From: Chitinophaga niastensis
Lineage (GTDB): Bacteria; Bacteroidota; Bacteroidia; Chitinophagales; Chitinophagaceae
Assembly (NCBI RefSeq): GCF_003014755.1
Contig: NZ_PYAW01000001.1
Span: 1,240,001-1,304,000, forward strand
Length of the DNA: 64,000 nt
Direction: 5' to 3'
How positions within the stretch are numbered: position 1 is the stretch's first letter; every line of letters starts with the position of its first letter. The position numbers were made by a program, and so were the translations under genes. Of the stretch, positions 18,555 to 27,594 are shown in pieces. A model generated the notes under the pieces. That model ran no database searches, was not told the DNA's origin, and worked only from the letters and a program-made list of their open reading frames with translations.

Positions 18555-19808
18555 ATGCAACCAAGACGAGTTGTCGTTACAGGTTTAGGCGCTCTTACAC
18601 CGCTCGGCAATTCCGTAGCCGATTTTTGGCACGGATTGACGAACGGTGTATCCGGCGCGGATTATATCAAGCAATTTGATGCTTCCAAGTTCAAAACCCG
18701 TTTTGCTTGCGAACTGAAAAATTTCGATCCTACTAACTACCTGGACAAAAAGGAGGCCCGCAAGATGGACCCCTTTACACAAACAGCGGTAATTGCCGCA
18801 GATCAGGCGATACTGGACGCCAATATTAACAAAGACAAGATCAATGCTGATCGTGTTGGCGTAATATGGGGCACCGGTGTTGGTGGTATGATCAATTTCA
18901 GCCAGGAGCTGAAAGAATTCCACACGGGCGATGGTACGCCCAGATTCAGTCCTTTTCTGATCACCAGGCTTATCCTAGATATTGCTGCCGGATACATTTC
19001 TATCCGCCACGGTTTCCGGGGGCCTAATTTTTCTGTTGTATCAGCCTGCGCATCCGCAACCAATGCGATTATAGAGGCGATGTACAGTATCCGCTACGGA
19101 AAAACCGATATGGTTATTACCGGCGGATCAGAAAATGTGATCAATGAACCTTGTGTTGGCGGATTTAACGCCATGAAGGCGCTCTCGGAGCGGAATGATG
19201 ATCCTAAAACAGCCTCCAGGCCTTTTGACCTTGACCGCGACGGTTTTGTAATGGGTGAAGGAGCCGGTGCGCTGGTATTGGAATCATTAGACCATGCCCT
19301 GGAAAGAGGCGCAAAAATTTACGCAGAGCTAGCCGGCGGCGGCGCTACAGCAGATGCCCATCACATCACCGCTCCACATCCGGAAGGACTGGGTGCAATG
19401 AATGTAATGCGGCAGGCCCTGGCAGATGCCGAAATGCAGGCCAGCGAAATTGATTACATCAACGTTCACGGTACTTCCACCCCATTGGGAGATATTGCTG
19501 AAGTAAAAGCCATTCAACGGGTTTTTGAGGAGCATGCTTATAAAATGAACATCAGCTCCACAAAATCCATGACAGGTCACTTACTGGGAGCAGCTGGTGC
19601 AGTTGAATCAATAGCCGTAATTATGTCTATCATCGATGGCATAGTTCCTCCTACGATTAACCATTTTCACGACGATCCTCAGCTGGACCCGAAACTGAAC
19701 TTTACATTTAACACCGCACAACACAGAGAAGTAAGAGCCGCATTAACCAATACCTTCGGGTTTGGTGGACATAATGCCTCCGTTATTTTCAAAAAATTTG
19801 TTCCTTGA
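18555..19808 (+). CDS. fabF: Beta-ketoacyl-ACP synthase II
   Basis: A 417-residue condensing enzyme that elongates acyl-ACP with malonyl-ACP in fatty-acid synthesis. The active-site Cys lies in SVVSACASATNAI. The two catalytic His lie in NVHGTSTPLGDIAE and in SMTGHLLGAAGAVE. The thiolase-fold C-terminal LTNTFGFGGHNASVIFKK is intact. Length and motifs fit FabF, not FabB or FabH. The end overlaps the start of rnc by about 35 nt, implying translational coupling. Confidence 0.97.
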   Translation: MQPRRVVVTGLGALTPLGNSVADFWHGLTNGVSGADYIKQFDASKFKTRFACELKNFDPTNYLDKKEARKMDPFTQTAVIAADQAILDANINKDKINADRVGVIWGTGVGGMINFSQELKEFHTGDGTPRFSPFLITRLILDIAAGYISIRHGFRGPNFSVVSACASATNAIIEAMYSIRYGKTDMVITGGSENVINEPCVGGFNAMKALSERNDDPKTASRPFDLDRDGFVMGEGAGALVLESLDHALERGAKIYAELAGGGATADAHHITAPHPEGLGAMNVMRQALADAEMQASEIDYINVHGTSTPLGDIAEVKAIQRVFEEHAYKMNISSTKSMTGHLLGAAGAVESIAVIMSIIDGIVPPTINHFHDDPQLDPKLNFTFNTAQHREVRAALTNTFGFGGHNASVIFKKFVP

Positions 19809-20538
19809 TCTTGATTGTGTGAATTTACTGCCAGGTTTTTTATATCGACTGATTTCCAAAAAAAGGCACTTATATAAAGAGCTGCATAACCTGTTGGGTT
19901 TTCCGCCCAGTAACTTTGCACTCTATGAAGTGGCCCTGAGCCATCGTTCCAGTAAAGAAAAATTCCTGGAAAGCAACGAACGGCTGGAATACCTTGGTGA
20001 TGCCATCCTTGGCGCCATCGTAGGTGATTATCTCTTTAAAAAATATCCCTACAAAACAGAAGGATATTTAACAGAGATGCGCTCTAAGATCGTAAACCGA
20101 CAGCAACTAAATGATATTGCTATCAAGATGGGGCTGCGCAAGCTCACTATCTACGATAAATACAACAGCTTTCTCAAAATAAGCCAGATCTTCGGTAATA
20201 CCCTGGAAGCCCTTGTAGGCGCCGTTTACCTGGATAAAGGTTACAACAGGACCCAACACTTTGTGCATAAACGCATTATCATGCCTTACATAGACATGGA
20301 ACTGCTGGAAACCGTGGAAATGAATCACAAGAACAAATTGTATGGCTGGGCTAACAAAAACGGCAAAGTCCTGGAATTTGAATTACTCGAAGAACAAATG
20401 GACAATGGCCGACGCATTTTTACCGTAGGTGCCGTAGTAGATGGAGAACTCATCTGCAGCGGGAAAGCCTTCAATAAAAAAGACGCCAGCCAGATTGCAG
20501 CCCAACAAGCTATTATACAGTTAGGACTTGGAGATTAG
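19774..20538 (+). CDS. rnc: Ribonuclease III
   Basis: Double-stranded RNA endonuclease for rRNA and mRNA processing. The RNase III signature NERLEYLGDAILGAIVGDYL (catalytic Glu and Asp) and the second acidic motif GNTLEALVGAVYLDKGY are present. A C-terminal dsRBD follows (NKLYGWANKNGKVLEFELLE, ending KKDASQIAAQQAIIQLG). The start could be 19762 or 19774; both lie within the 3' end of fabF in another frame. The stop codon (20536-20538) falls inside the left arm of the palindrome at 20535-20612. Confidence 0.95.
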   Translation: MPPLFSKNLFLDLDCVNLLPGFLYRLISKKRHLYKELHNLLGFPPSNFALYEVALSHRSSKEKFLESNERLEYLGDAILGAIVGDYLFKKYPYKTEGYLTEMRSKIVNRQQLNDIAIKMGLRKLTIYDKYNSFLKISQIFGNTLEALVGAVYLDKGYNRTQHFVHKRIIMPYIDMELLETVEMNHKNKLYGWANKNGKVLEFELLEEQMDNGRRIFTVGAVVDGELICSGKAFNKKDASQIAAQQAIIQLGLGD

Positions 20539-20612
20539 CTATTAGCCTTTAGGTATTAGCTTTTAGGAAATCAATGCAGGTTAACTGCTAAAGACTAACT
20601 GCTAAAAGCTAA
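20535..20612. repeat. TTAG-heptad palindrome spanning two convergent stop codons
   Basis: The left arm reads as TTAGnnn heptads (TTAGCTA, TTAGCCT, TTAGGTA, TTAGCTT). The right arm on the other strand reads TTAGCTT, TTAGCAG, TTAGTCT, TTAGCAG. The symmetry centre is near 20573. The rnc stop and the stop of the convergent GyrI-like gene both lie inside the arms, each taken from a TTAG unit. It probably acts as a bidirectional terminator. Confidence 0.8.
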
Positions 20613-21207
20613 CCGGATGCCGCAATATTGTCTTCAATTTCTCCGGCACTGTTTTTCTGAAGTCAGATAAATAAATTTCATGATGACGCCCATTGGATGT
20701 CATTCCCTGTAGATGCATATAGTCATCCAGCTTTTTCAGGGACGCTGGTTCTTCGCTGTAGGGGCCAATATGCATGATTTGTACACATTTTCCTTCTTCT
20801 ATCTGCTTAAAATCTACCTGCTTTATTAACGCCGATTTTTTCTTTTTCTCCGCAGTGATCACTGCCGCCGAAAATTGTTGCCAGGTTACATAGTCCGGCA
20901 TTCTGATGGCCAGCTCATAGTGCCATTGATCCCTCGGTACCTTCAAAGGATCTGCAGTTGCATCATCTACCCACCAGAAGCCTTCCAGTTTACTTACTGT
21001 AAAATCCCTGTCCTGCTGCTTGCAGCCAAATTTAATGCTATAGGCTACCGTAAACAGCGCCTCTGTGGCCTCGCTGAATTCGGGGCCGGAAGGATCGCCC
21101 TTGCCCGAAACAGTGATAAATAAACCCTTTTCAATTGTGACCAGCTCTGGTGTTATAGCAGCGCTGTAGTAGTTTTTAAATACTTTAGTCAGATCCAGTT
21201 TAGTCAT
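20602..21207 (-). CDS. GyrI-like small-molecule-binding domain protein
   Basis: A 201-residue soluble protein of the stand-alone GyrI-like (AraC effector-binding) family. The start at 21207 (MTKLDLTKVFKNYY) matches the usual N-terminus. Longer readings from 21303 add a hydrophobic stretch that overlaps the next gene. FITVSGKGDPSGPEFSEATE, LEGFWWVDD and the second-half EEGKCVQIMHIGPYSEEPAS mark the two SHS2-like halves of the ligand-binding fold. Such domains bind small hydrophobic ligands or drugs. It follows a DJ-1/GyrI fusion gene and a WYL regulator on the same strand, and the three may form one response unit. Confidence 0.82.
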   Translation of the reverse strand: MTKLDLTKVFKNYYSAAITPELVTIEKGLFITVSGKGDPSGPEFSEATEALFTVAYSIKFGCKQQDRDFTVSKLEGFWWVDDATADPLKVPRDQWHYELAIRMPDYVTWQQFSAAVITAEKKKKSALIKQVDFKQIEEGKCVQIMHIGPYSEEPASLKKLDDYMHLQGMTSNGRHHEIYLSDFRKTVPEKLKTILRHPVSF

Positions 21208-21292
21208 TTCCGTTAGTGTTAATTGCTGATCAAAAACGAATGTTATTAATAATATCCATCCCAGGTAGATGTAGGTTTTCATATGACAAAGG

Positions 21293-22324
21293 TTATGCAA
21301 CACCTATTTGCACGTTGGTGATATTTTGTGATGGCTGTTCAAAATCATACCGGAGATATTGCTCGCGGGTGTGGCCATTCATCTGGATACCAAGCATCTG
21401 TATACCGGTAATCAGTTTTGTATAAGTATCTGCCAGTTGATCCCATGAACCATTATGCTGCATGCTGACGCATTTGAAGCCCGGCAGTGTTTCGCAATGA
21501 TAAGGTGCGGGCACTGCTTTCACAGCCGTTACAGGCAGGCCAATGTCCAGTGTGAATACCGTTTCGGGATTCCCGTCAAAATTGATGTAATGCCATTGTG
21601 CGCCGCCACATATTTCAAGATCCAGACCAATAGCCTGCTGATATATTTCTTTGATGGCAGTACGCACCAATGGCAGCATACCCGCAAAATTGGTCTGGTA
21701 GCGACGGTAAAAGAAGTGTAACGGTAATACGGTTTGCATCTCCGTTCCGGCGCCCGCAGCCGGGAAAAACTGGAACCAGAAATTGAGCTTTTCATTTTCC
21801 AGCAAATTGAAATGGGTATAGATGGCTTGTGCAAAATCTACCATAGCCGTGCCGCTGGCGGTGATAATATTATCTGCTGCTACTGCCGGTGCTGATTTAT
21901 AAAAGGCTGCTCCCTTATATGCCGGCGCCAGCATTTTCAGTACTTCAGGGTGGTTGCTGGTATGAGAGATTTGATCCAGGAAACCATGTTGAGCCAACAA
22001 GGCAGTAGCCCCACAAATAGCTGCCACTGTTTTGTTTTGTGCCAGTAACTGTTTAACCAGCGGAAGCACTTCTGTATTACCACCCTGTTCCATGGGTGCC
22101 CCACCTGGTAAAATGAGGAGGTCGATATCTGCTGTCATGGCCTGGGCCAGGCTTGCCTGTGGCTGTACAGGCACCTTGCCACCTGAAGTAACGGGTTGAC
22201 CGTTCAGTGAAAAGGTAACTACATTTATATCAGTAAAACAACCCAAACCGTACATGGTGAGTGCCGGTTCCCAGTCGGAATATTCGTTAAAGAGAAATAC
22301 ATAGCAATTGCGGAGCGTTTTCAT
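21293..22324 (-). CDS. DJ-1/PfpI domain fused to a GyrI-like ligand-binding domain
   Basis: A 343-residue fusion. Residues about 1-180 are a DJ-1/PfpI glutamine-amidotransferase-like domain (CYVFLFNEYSDWEPALTMYG, LLILPGGAPMEQGG, and the nucleophile-elbow Cys in VAAICGATALLAQHG). Residues about 195-343 are an AraC-effector/GyrI-like domain (ICGGAQWHYINFDGNPETVF, then FKCVSMQHNGSWDQLADTY). The start is set at 22324 (MKTLRNCYV). There is no DNA-binding domain, so it is a sensor or enzyme, not a GATase-type AraC regulator. It lies between the YafY-like regulator and another GyrI-like gene. The activity is unknown; deglycase, amidase or sensor roles are all possible. Confidence 0.85.
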   Translation of the reverse strand: MKTLRNCYVFLFNEYSDWEPALTMYGLGCFTDINVVTFSLNGQPVTSGGKVPVQPQASLAQAMTADIDLLILPGGAPMEQGGNTEVLPLVKQLLAQNKTVAAICGATALLAQHGFLDQISHTSNHPEVLKMLAPAYKGAAFYKSAPAVAADNIITASGTAMVDFAQAIYTHFNLLENEKLNFWFQFFPAAGAGTEMQTVLPLHFFYRRYQTNFAGMLPLVRTAIKEIYQQAIGLDLEICGGAQWHYINFDGNPETVFTLDIGLPVTAVKAVPAPYHCETLPGFKCVSMQHNGSWDQLADTYTKLITGIQMLGIQMNGHTREQYLRYDFEQPSQNITNVQIGVA

Positions 22325-22398
22325 ATTGTATTGTTTTAGATAACAATACAAAACAACAACCGGGCAGTGACAACCCTATGTCAGCAGTACCTGAAAAT

Positions 22399-23364
22399 TT
22401 ATAAATAATGGTTGTGAAGCTCCATGATCAGGCTTTTTAACTCGGTTTTCAGCTCTTCCGGATGGATAACATTTATCTTATTACCAAACATAATCAGCCA
22501 CCTGGCAAAATATCCCAGTGAGGGTTGCAGAAAGGTGAGTTCGGTTTTATCTCCTTTTACTATTTCTTCCATGAGGCCGTAATAGTATTTCTGTTCACGG
22601 ATGTATCTCATGGTATCGTTATCTACAGCTATTTTAATGAGGTAGGTGGCTTCACCACTATGATTTTTCTGTTGCTGTTGCAGGTATTCCTGCAGCGACA
22701 TGTGTTTATCTTTTTTATAGCTGATGGCAGTTACATTTAATTTACGGATACGGTCTATCCGGAAGTCGCGGTAACCCTGGCGCAAACGGCAGTAGGCAAT
22801 GAGGTGCCAGCTTTGATTCATATGAAAGATGCCGACGGGTTCTACATCCCGGTGGGTAGCTGCTTCATCCTGAAAGGAAAAGTACTCCATATTAAGGACC
22901 TGGTTCATGCCCAGTGCCTGCTGGATATCTGTTAAAAAGCGATTAGGAAAGTTATCCTCTTCCACCTGTTTAGGGCGGTAGCGGAGTACTGCTATGTTTT
23001 CATCGAGTGATTCGAGGTAGTCTTTTTCTGTACCCCTTAATACAGAACGGATCTTTTGCATAGCCAGGCTAAACTGCTTTTTGTTGCTATGATCGCTGAA
23101 TTGCTCCATGAGCTTTTCGCCTGTAAGCAGCGCTGCTGCCTCTTCTTTGGAGAACATCACGGGTGGTAGATGGTAGCCATCCACAATATAATAGCCGGTG
23201 CCGGCTTCTGCTCCAATGGGTACACCAGCCTCCTGCAGGGCTTTTACATCTCTGTACACCGTTCTTAAGCTCATGTTAAACCGGTCAGCAATCTCTGCGG
23301 CTTTTACTATTTTTTTGCCTTGCAACTGGATGAGGATGGCGGTAAGCCGGTCGATGCGGTTCAT
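22399..23364 (-). CDS. YafY-family HTH/WYL transcriptional regulator
   Basis: A 321-residue regulator. A DeoR-like winged helix lies at the N-terminus (RLTAILIQLQGKKIVKAAEI, then RFNMSLRTVYRDVKALQEAG). A central linker leads to a WYL ligand-binding domain (HLIAYCRLRQGYRDFRIDRI). A C-terminal WCX-like extension follows (LQPSLGYFARWLIMFG). The start at 23364 (MNRIDRL) is preferred over one seven codons upstream. It is first in line with two GyrI-like genes on the same strand, 74 nt before the fusion gene. Control of that pair is an inference from context. Confidence 0.9.
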   Translation of the reverse strand: MNRIDRLTAILIQLQGKKIVKAAEIADRFNMSLRTVYRDVKALQEAGVPIGAEAGTGYYIVDGYHLPPVMFSKEEAAALLTGEKLMEQFSDHSNKKQFSLAMQKIRSVLRGTEKDYLESLDENIAVLRYRPKQVEEDNFPNRFLTDIQQALGMNQVLNMEYFSFQDEAATHRDVEPVGIFHMNQSWHLIAYCRLRQGYRDFRIDRIRKLNVTAISYKKDKHMSLQEYLQQQQKNHSGEATYLIKIAVDNDTMRYIREQKYYYGLMEEIVKGDKTELTFLQPSLGYFARWLIMFGNKINVIHPEELKTELKSLIMELHNHYL

Positions 23365-23571
23365 AACAACTACTAATTCTGCCACTAATTTCGGTAGCAG
23401 AAAACTATTTTTCAGATTTTTTTTATCTTCTTTAAACTTTGCGCTAAATAAACTGTCTTTAATACAGAGGAAAATCTCCTGATAAAATTAAGTGGTTGAG
23501 AATGAGATAATAGTGACTTTCGGGAGATCAACAAATCAATGCTACAGTACAGAATATAGGTTAAATGGTAA

Positions 23572-23606
23572 GCCCCTGCAATTTCTTGCGGGGGCCTGTT
23601 TTTTTA
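23572..23606 (+). terminator. Plus-strand intrinsic terminator without a visible gene upstream
   Basis: GCCCCTGCAA pairs with TTGCGGGGGC (one mismatch), and seven T follow within a short distance. The 23365-23571 stretch upstream on the plus strand holds no ORF of note, so the hairpin may end a small RNA transcribed away from the WYL regulator gene. No perfect TAnnTTTG box precedes it; TTTAAACTTTG near 23430 has one base too many. Confidence 0.5.
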
Positions 23607-23807
23607 AGGCCTTCGGCCTTTGTCTTTCACAGGATTAGACTGATTATAATGATTTTTCTGATTTTATCTTTTTCTTATAGATACACTAATCTCATTTTAA
23701 TAGTCTTACTAAAATCAGGTTTTAATATTTTATAAAGAAAGATAAAATCAGAAAAATCATTATAATCAGTCTAATCCTGTGAAAGATAATTTCCGGCCGA
23801 AGGCCGG
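23607..23807. repeat. Long palindromic element with 49-bp perfect arms and terminal GC hairpins
   Basis: Arms 23623-23671 and 23738-23786 are exact reverse complements (49 bp), with a 66-nt partly paired loop. Arm content is TGATT-containing units of about 9 bp. GC-rich hairpins flank both sides: GGCCTTCGGCC near 23608 and CCGGCCGAAGGCCGG at 23793-23807. The right end stops 7 nt before the cydB stop codon. The arms are related to those at 47 kb and 57 kb. Confidence 0.9.
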
Positions 23808-23814
23808 CATCTCT

Positions 23815-24849
23815 CTAATAACTCATCTCATTCAACTTCACCTTGCCCCGGAAAGTCCAGAACAGGAATATCATATAGCCTATTACCATAGGCGTTCCAA
23901 TGGCAGCAATCAGCAACATTATTTTCAAAGATTTTACAGAAGAGGCGGCAGCATAGATACTGATGCTGTAAGCCGGATCGGTGGTGGATATCACGATATT
24001 AGGATATAATCCAACTGCAAACAGGATCAATAAACAGGCTGTGATGATGCAGGAAAAGAGGAAGGCCGTAAAATATTTACGGGCATCTATATTCCTCTTG
24101 ATATTGAGTAATATAAGTACGGCTCCCAGCGGAAGTACAAACAGCTCCGGATGATTTTTAAACTGATGCGTCATATGGGGCACATAAATGAGTGTAGCCA
24201 TAGACGTTAGTATAAAACAAAGGATAAAAAATTTACTACAGTTGTTGACTATGACGGTGAGCTTGGTATACAGCCTGTTCTCTGTTTTCATTACCAGGTA
24301 AATAGCGCCGTGCAACATGAACAACGACAGGGTGGTAAAGGCGATCAGTATAGCGTAAGGATTAAAGAACGTCAGCAGATTGCCGGTAAATTCATGTTCT
24401 TTATTCATAGGCAATCCATGAATGAGGTTCCCCAGTACAAGCCCCAATAACAGCGTAATAGCCGTGCTGGACACCGTATAGCTGATATCCCACATTTTGC
24501 GCCACCAGAGCCAGGGCTCTTTACTGCGGAATTCTATGGAGATAGCACGGAAAATAAGTGCTACCAGGAAAAGCATAAATGGTACGTAGAAGGTAGACAG
24601 CACCACGCCATATACCAGTGGGAAACCGGCAAACAGTGCGCCGCCGGCTATTACCAGCCACACTTCATTACCATCCCATACCGGGCCAATAGCGTTGAGT
24701 ACAAGGCGGCGACTTTCTTCTTTATTAAAGAAAAGATGTAATGATCCTGCGCCAAGGTCAAAGCCGTCGAGAACGCCGTAACCAGTGATCAGGCCGCCGA
24801 TCACTAAAAACCACCAGGTGGGAAGGTCCAGTCCGAGTATTGTTTCCAT
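23815..24849 (-). CDS. cydB: Cytochrome bd ubiquinol/menaquinol oxidase subunit II
   Basis: A 344-residue membrane subunit of the high-affinity terminal oxidase. The start is placed at 24849 (METILGLDLPTWWFLVIGGL), four nt after the cydA stop; a longer reading overlaps cydA by 86 nt and has no family match. The N-terminal helix with YGVLDGFDLGAG, followed by NAIGPVWDGNEVWLVIAGGA and FAGFPLVYG, is diagnostic. A further eight or so hydrophobic helices end in IGTPMVIGYMIFLFWTFRGK. No cydX-like small subunit is visible after it. Confidence 0.96.
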   Translation of the reverse strand: METILGLDLPTWWFLVIGGLITGYGVLDGFDLGAGSLHLFFNKEESRRLVLNAIGPVWDGNEVWLVIAGGALFAGFPLVYGVVLSTFYVPFMLFLVALIFRAISIEFRSKEPWLWWRKMWDISYTVSSTAITLLLGLVLGNLIHGLPMNKEHEFTGNLLTFFNPYAILIAFTTLSLFMLHGAIYLVMKTENRLYTKLTVIVNNCSKFFILCFILTSMATLIYVPHMTHQFKNHPELFVLPLGAVLILLNIKRNIDARKYFTAFLFSCIITACLLILFAVGLYPNIVISTTDPAYSISIYAAASSVKSLKIMLLIAAIGTPMVIGYMIFLFWTFRGKVKLNEMSY

Positions 24850-24853
24850 GCGC

Positions 24854-26245
24854 CTATATTTTAGAAGGGTGATGAGTAATGTTATCGTGGTAATAGCCGT
24901 CAAAATCACTTTCCGCATTCTCTGAAATATCCGGTCCATGGTGAATTTTACGGGTCAGCAGATATATAAACAGCGTAAAGAGCAACATATATACCAGTGT
25001 AAACAATATCAGTGAAAACATCACCTGGTCTGAGGTTACTTTCCTGGACAATGCATCTGAGGTGCGGAGCAGCTTGTATACCACCCAGGGCTGCCGGCCT
25101 ACTTCGGCGGCGTACCAGCCCACCTGGTTGGCTATTTGCGGGAGTAATACTGCCCACGCAAAGATGATCATGAGCCACCGCTGGTTGAATAACTTTTTCC
25201 GCCACAGCAGGATAACCGCCAGCAGTGTAAGTCCTATCAGTGTCATGCCTATGGTGATCATGATATGATACATCTGGAATACGAAGTTCACTGCGCCGGG
25301 CCTGTCTTTTTCAGGAGTAGCCCGCAGGCCTTCTACAGGTGCGCTAAAGCTGCCATGGACAAGGAAAGAGAGACCACCGGGAATTTTTATACCAGTCGTT
25401 TTCTGATTTTTATTATCTACCCAACCCATTATATACATAGGCGCTACAGATGAGCTATCATAGTGGCCTTCCATTGCAGCGAGTTTGGCCGGCTGATATT
25501 TGCTTACGTAATGTGCAGAGCGGTGGCCGGTGAAGAGTTGCATCAAAGCCGCTATCACAGCCACTCCCAGGCCTACTTTAAACATGGCCTGCGAATGTTT
25601 TACAAAACGTTGTTTTAATATATACCAGGCAGCCACACTCATTACCAGGAATGAGCCGGCGAGAAAGGAGCCAATAATTACATGAGAAAAGCGATCTACA
25701 GAGGAGGGGTTGAAAATCATCTCCCAAAAATCTGTGACTACTGCCCGGGCCTGCATATCGTGGCCTTCAATTTTATAGCCGGCAGGTGTTTGTTGCCAGG
25801 AGTTGGCAATTACGATCCATAGGGCAGAGAAGATGGAACCCAATGCTACCATACAGGTAGAAAAGAAATGCACCCCCTTGTTAACGCGATTCCAGCCAAA
25901 GAGCAAAACCCCCAGGAAGGCGGATTCCATGGCAAAGGCAAAGATACCTTCTGCTGCGAGCGCGCTGCCAAAAATATCACCTACGTAATGTGAATAAGTA
26001 GCCCAGTTAGTACCAAATTCAAACTCCATCACAATACCCGTGGCTACCCCGATACCAAATATCAGGGCAAAGACCTTGATCCAGAACCGGGTAATATCTT
26101 TATAAAGCGAAAGACCTGTTTTGAGGTACAATCCTTCCATAATCACCAAACATAGTCCCAGTCCGATGCTTAGCGGAGGATAGATGTAGTGAAAGGCAAT
26201 AGTAAAAGCAAACTGTATCCTGGATAGTATTTCTACGGAAGGCAT
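24854..26245 (-). CDS. cydA: Cytochrome bd ubiquinol/menaquinol oxidase subunit I
   Basis: A 463-residue haem-bearing subunit that oxidises quinol and reduces O2. [20 protein letters not shown] holds the N-terminal axial His. [20 protein letters not shown] and [19 protein letters not shown] are canonical. [15 protein letters not shown], the quinol-site GRQPW motif, is intact. The Q-loop region is short, as in CydA of the common Bacteroidota and Gram-positive type. It is the first gene of cydAB, preceded by a good -7 box 19 nt upstream. Confidence 0.97.
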   Translation of the reverse strand: MPSVEILSRIQFAFTIAFHYIYPPLSIGLGLCLVIMEGLYLKTGLSLYKDITRFWIKVFALIFGIGVATGIVMEFEFGTNWATYSHYVGDIFGSALAAEGIFAFAMESAFLGVLLFGWNRVNKGVHFFSTCMVALGSIFSALWIVIANSWQQTPAGYKIEGHDMQARAVVTDFWEMIFNPSSVDRFSHVIIGSFLAGSFLVMSVAAWYILKQRFVKHSQAMFKVGLGVAVIAALMQLFTGHRSAHYVSKYQPAKLAAMEGHYDSSSVAPMYIMGWVDNKNQKTTGIKIPGGLSFLVHGSFSAPVEGLRATPEKDRPGAVNFVFQMYHIMITIGMTLIGLTLLAVILLWRKKLFNQRWLMIIFAWAVLLPQIANQVGWYAAEVGRQPWVVYKLLRTSDALSRKVTSDQVMFSLILFTLVYMLLFTLFIYLLTRKIHHGPDISENAESDFDGYYHDNITHHPSKI

Positions 26246-26263
26246 AATAGTAAATTATTGATG

Positions 26264-26271
26264 CAAAGGTA
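26264..26271 (-). promoter_or_regulatory. cydAB -7 box
   Basis: TACCTTTG on the minus strand fits TAnnTTTG and gives a predicted start about 12 nt before the cydA ATG. The rest of the 26246-26461 gap holds only the hairpin listed next. Confidence 0.6.
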
Positions 26272-26418
26272 GCTGGTGAAGATATCCATGAAACTGATGT
26301 TTATCATGTATTCATAAAAATATAATGTTATCCACACCTTAACAAGTTGATAACCCGTTTATCGCCTTGTTTTCACTATCTTGAAACAATAATTTTAGTG
26401 TAATGGTTTACTTGATAT

Positions 26419-26444
26419 AACGTCCTGCCGTAGTGCAGGACGTT
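26419..26444 (-). terminator. Hairpin after the quinone oxidoreductase gene
   Basis: AACGTCCTGC (26419-26428) pairs perfectly with 26435-26444 across a 6-nt loop, 18 nt after the stop of the oxidoreductase gene. The following bases lack a T run, so termination strength is uncertain. Confidence 0.5.
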
Positions 26445-26461
26445 TATATGTATACGGGGCT

Positions 26462-27475
26462 TTACTTTAGCTCAATTACTATTTTCCCAAACTGGTTAGT
26501 GCTTCCTCCCATGTATCTGAATGCTTCCTGCGCATCGTTGATAGAGAATACACTATCTATTACCGGATGAATATTATTAATTTCTATGGCGGCGGCTAAA
26601 TGCTCAAAGCTTTCCAAACTGCCTACAGAATAAGCCTGCAGCCTTACATAACTTCCTACTGCCGCAAATAGATCTACAGGCAGCTGAGCACCGGTCATAA
26701 ATCCTACGAGCCCTACAAAACCATTGTAACGCATAGATTTGACGGAATTGCTGATAGTTGCAGCACCTGCTACATCAATGGTTGCATGTGCGCCTTCTCC
26801 ACCGGATAAACGTTTTACTTCTGTATGCCATTCCGGATATTTTTTATAATCAACGACTTCATGAGCTCCCAGCGCTTGTAATTTTTTTAATTTATCCGGA
26901 CTGCTGCTGGTGGCAATAACTTTTGCTCCCGCTGCCAGTGCTATCTGCAAGGAAAAAAGAGAAACACCGCCAGTACCTTGTGTAAGCACGGTTTGCCCTG
27001 GTTTGATACCCGCATAGCTTACAAGTCCCGTCCATGCAGTTACGCCGGCTACAGGCAGCGTGGCCGCTTCTGTACTGGTTAAATTAGATGGTGTGCGTAC
27101 CAGCGCATATTCCGGCACCACTGTATATTCTGATAACAGACCAGGTGTGCTTACACCAATTCTAACGTGATCGGTTTGCCGGCTGGGCAGTCCGTGTTGC
27201 CACAGTTGGTTATAATGCAACATCACGCGGTCGCCGACTTTCCATTTAGTAACGTTTTCTCCTACCGCTGCTACCACGCCTGCGCCATCGGATGTGGGAA
27301 TGCGGGGTAACGGTAGTTCTTTGCTATAGGTGCCGGTGGCTAATGCTACGTCCAGGTAGTTGAGGGATACCGCTTCTATTTTTACCAGCACTTCATGTGG
27401 GGCTGGTGTGGGAGTAGGTAACTCCACGAGTTTTAAACTTTCCAGTCCAAATGCTATTTGTTGTATTGCTTTCAT
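26462..27475 (-). CDS. Zinc-independent NADPH:quinone oxidoreductase-like MDR protein
   Basis: A 337-residue medium-chain dehydrogenase/reductase. The N-terminal GroES-like domain shows EAVSLNYLDVALATG, IPTSDGAGVVAAVGENVTKW and KVGDRVMLHY. The nucleotide-binding domain has LTQGTGGVSLFSLQIALAAG, a Rossmann GTGGVS motif, followed by VIATSSSPDKLKKLQALGA. Catalytic-zinc Cys/His ligands are missing, which fits the QOR/zeta-crystallin branch. It is divergent from an HxlR regulator with repeated operators in between, so it is probably induced by quinone or electrophile stress as in the QorR system. Confidence 0.88.
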   Translation of the reverse strand: MKAIQQIAFGLESLKLVELPTPTPAPHEVLVKIEAVSLNYLDVALATGTYSKELPLPRIPTSDGAGVVAAVGENVTKWKVGDRVMLHYNQLWQHGLPSRQTDHVRIGVSTPGLLSEYTVVPEYALVRTPSNLTSTEAATLPVAGVTAWTGLVSYAGIKPGQTVLTQGTGGVSLFSLQIALAAGAKVIATSSSPDKLKKLQALGAHEVVDYKKYPEWHTEVKRLSGGEGAHATIDVAGAATISNSVKSMRYNGFVGLVGFMTGAQLPVDLFAAVGSYVRLQAYSVGSLESFEHLAAAIEINNIHPVIDSVFSINDAQEAFRYMGGSTNQFGKIVIELK

Positions 27476-27496
27476 ATCAATAAAATTTTTTTTCTG

Positions 27497-27572
27497 CTAC
27501 AAAATTGGGTACTAACTTCATAGCAGACAAGTATGCACCATTTGGGAATGTAGATACCAAATGGGTACTAAC
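27497..27572. promoter_or_regulatory. Repeated operator between quinone oxidoreductase and HxlR genes
   Basis: TGGGTACTAAC occurs twice as a direct repeat (27506-27516 and 27562-27572). Each copy is preceded by TACnAAA-like bases, giving a TACC-AAATG-GGTA dyad at the second. CCATTTGG (27538-27545) and CCAAATGG (27557-27564) form an inverted repeat between them. This fits tandem sites for the dimeric HxlR regulator encoded alongside. Confidence 0.55.
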
Positions 27573-27594
27573 GCTGATAATCAATGTTAAAAAA

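Noticed and set aside
22324..22351. An upstream start for the DJ-1/GyrI fusion gene, adding nine residues
   Set aside because: The DJ-1 domain begins normally at 22324 (MKTLRNCYVF), and the extra residues have no family match.
26328..26336. TTATCCACA, a perfect DnaA-box match upstream of cydA
   Set aside because: It is a single box with no cluster, no AT-rich unwinding element and no dnaA/dnaN nearby, so it is not evidence of an origin.
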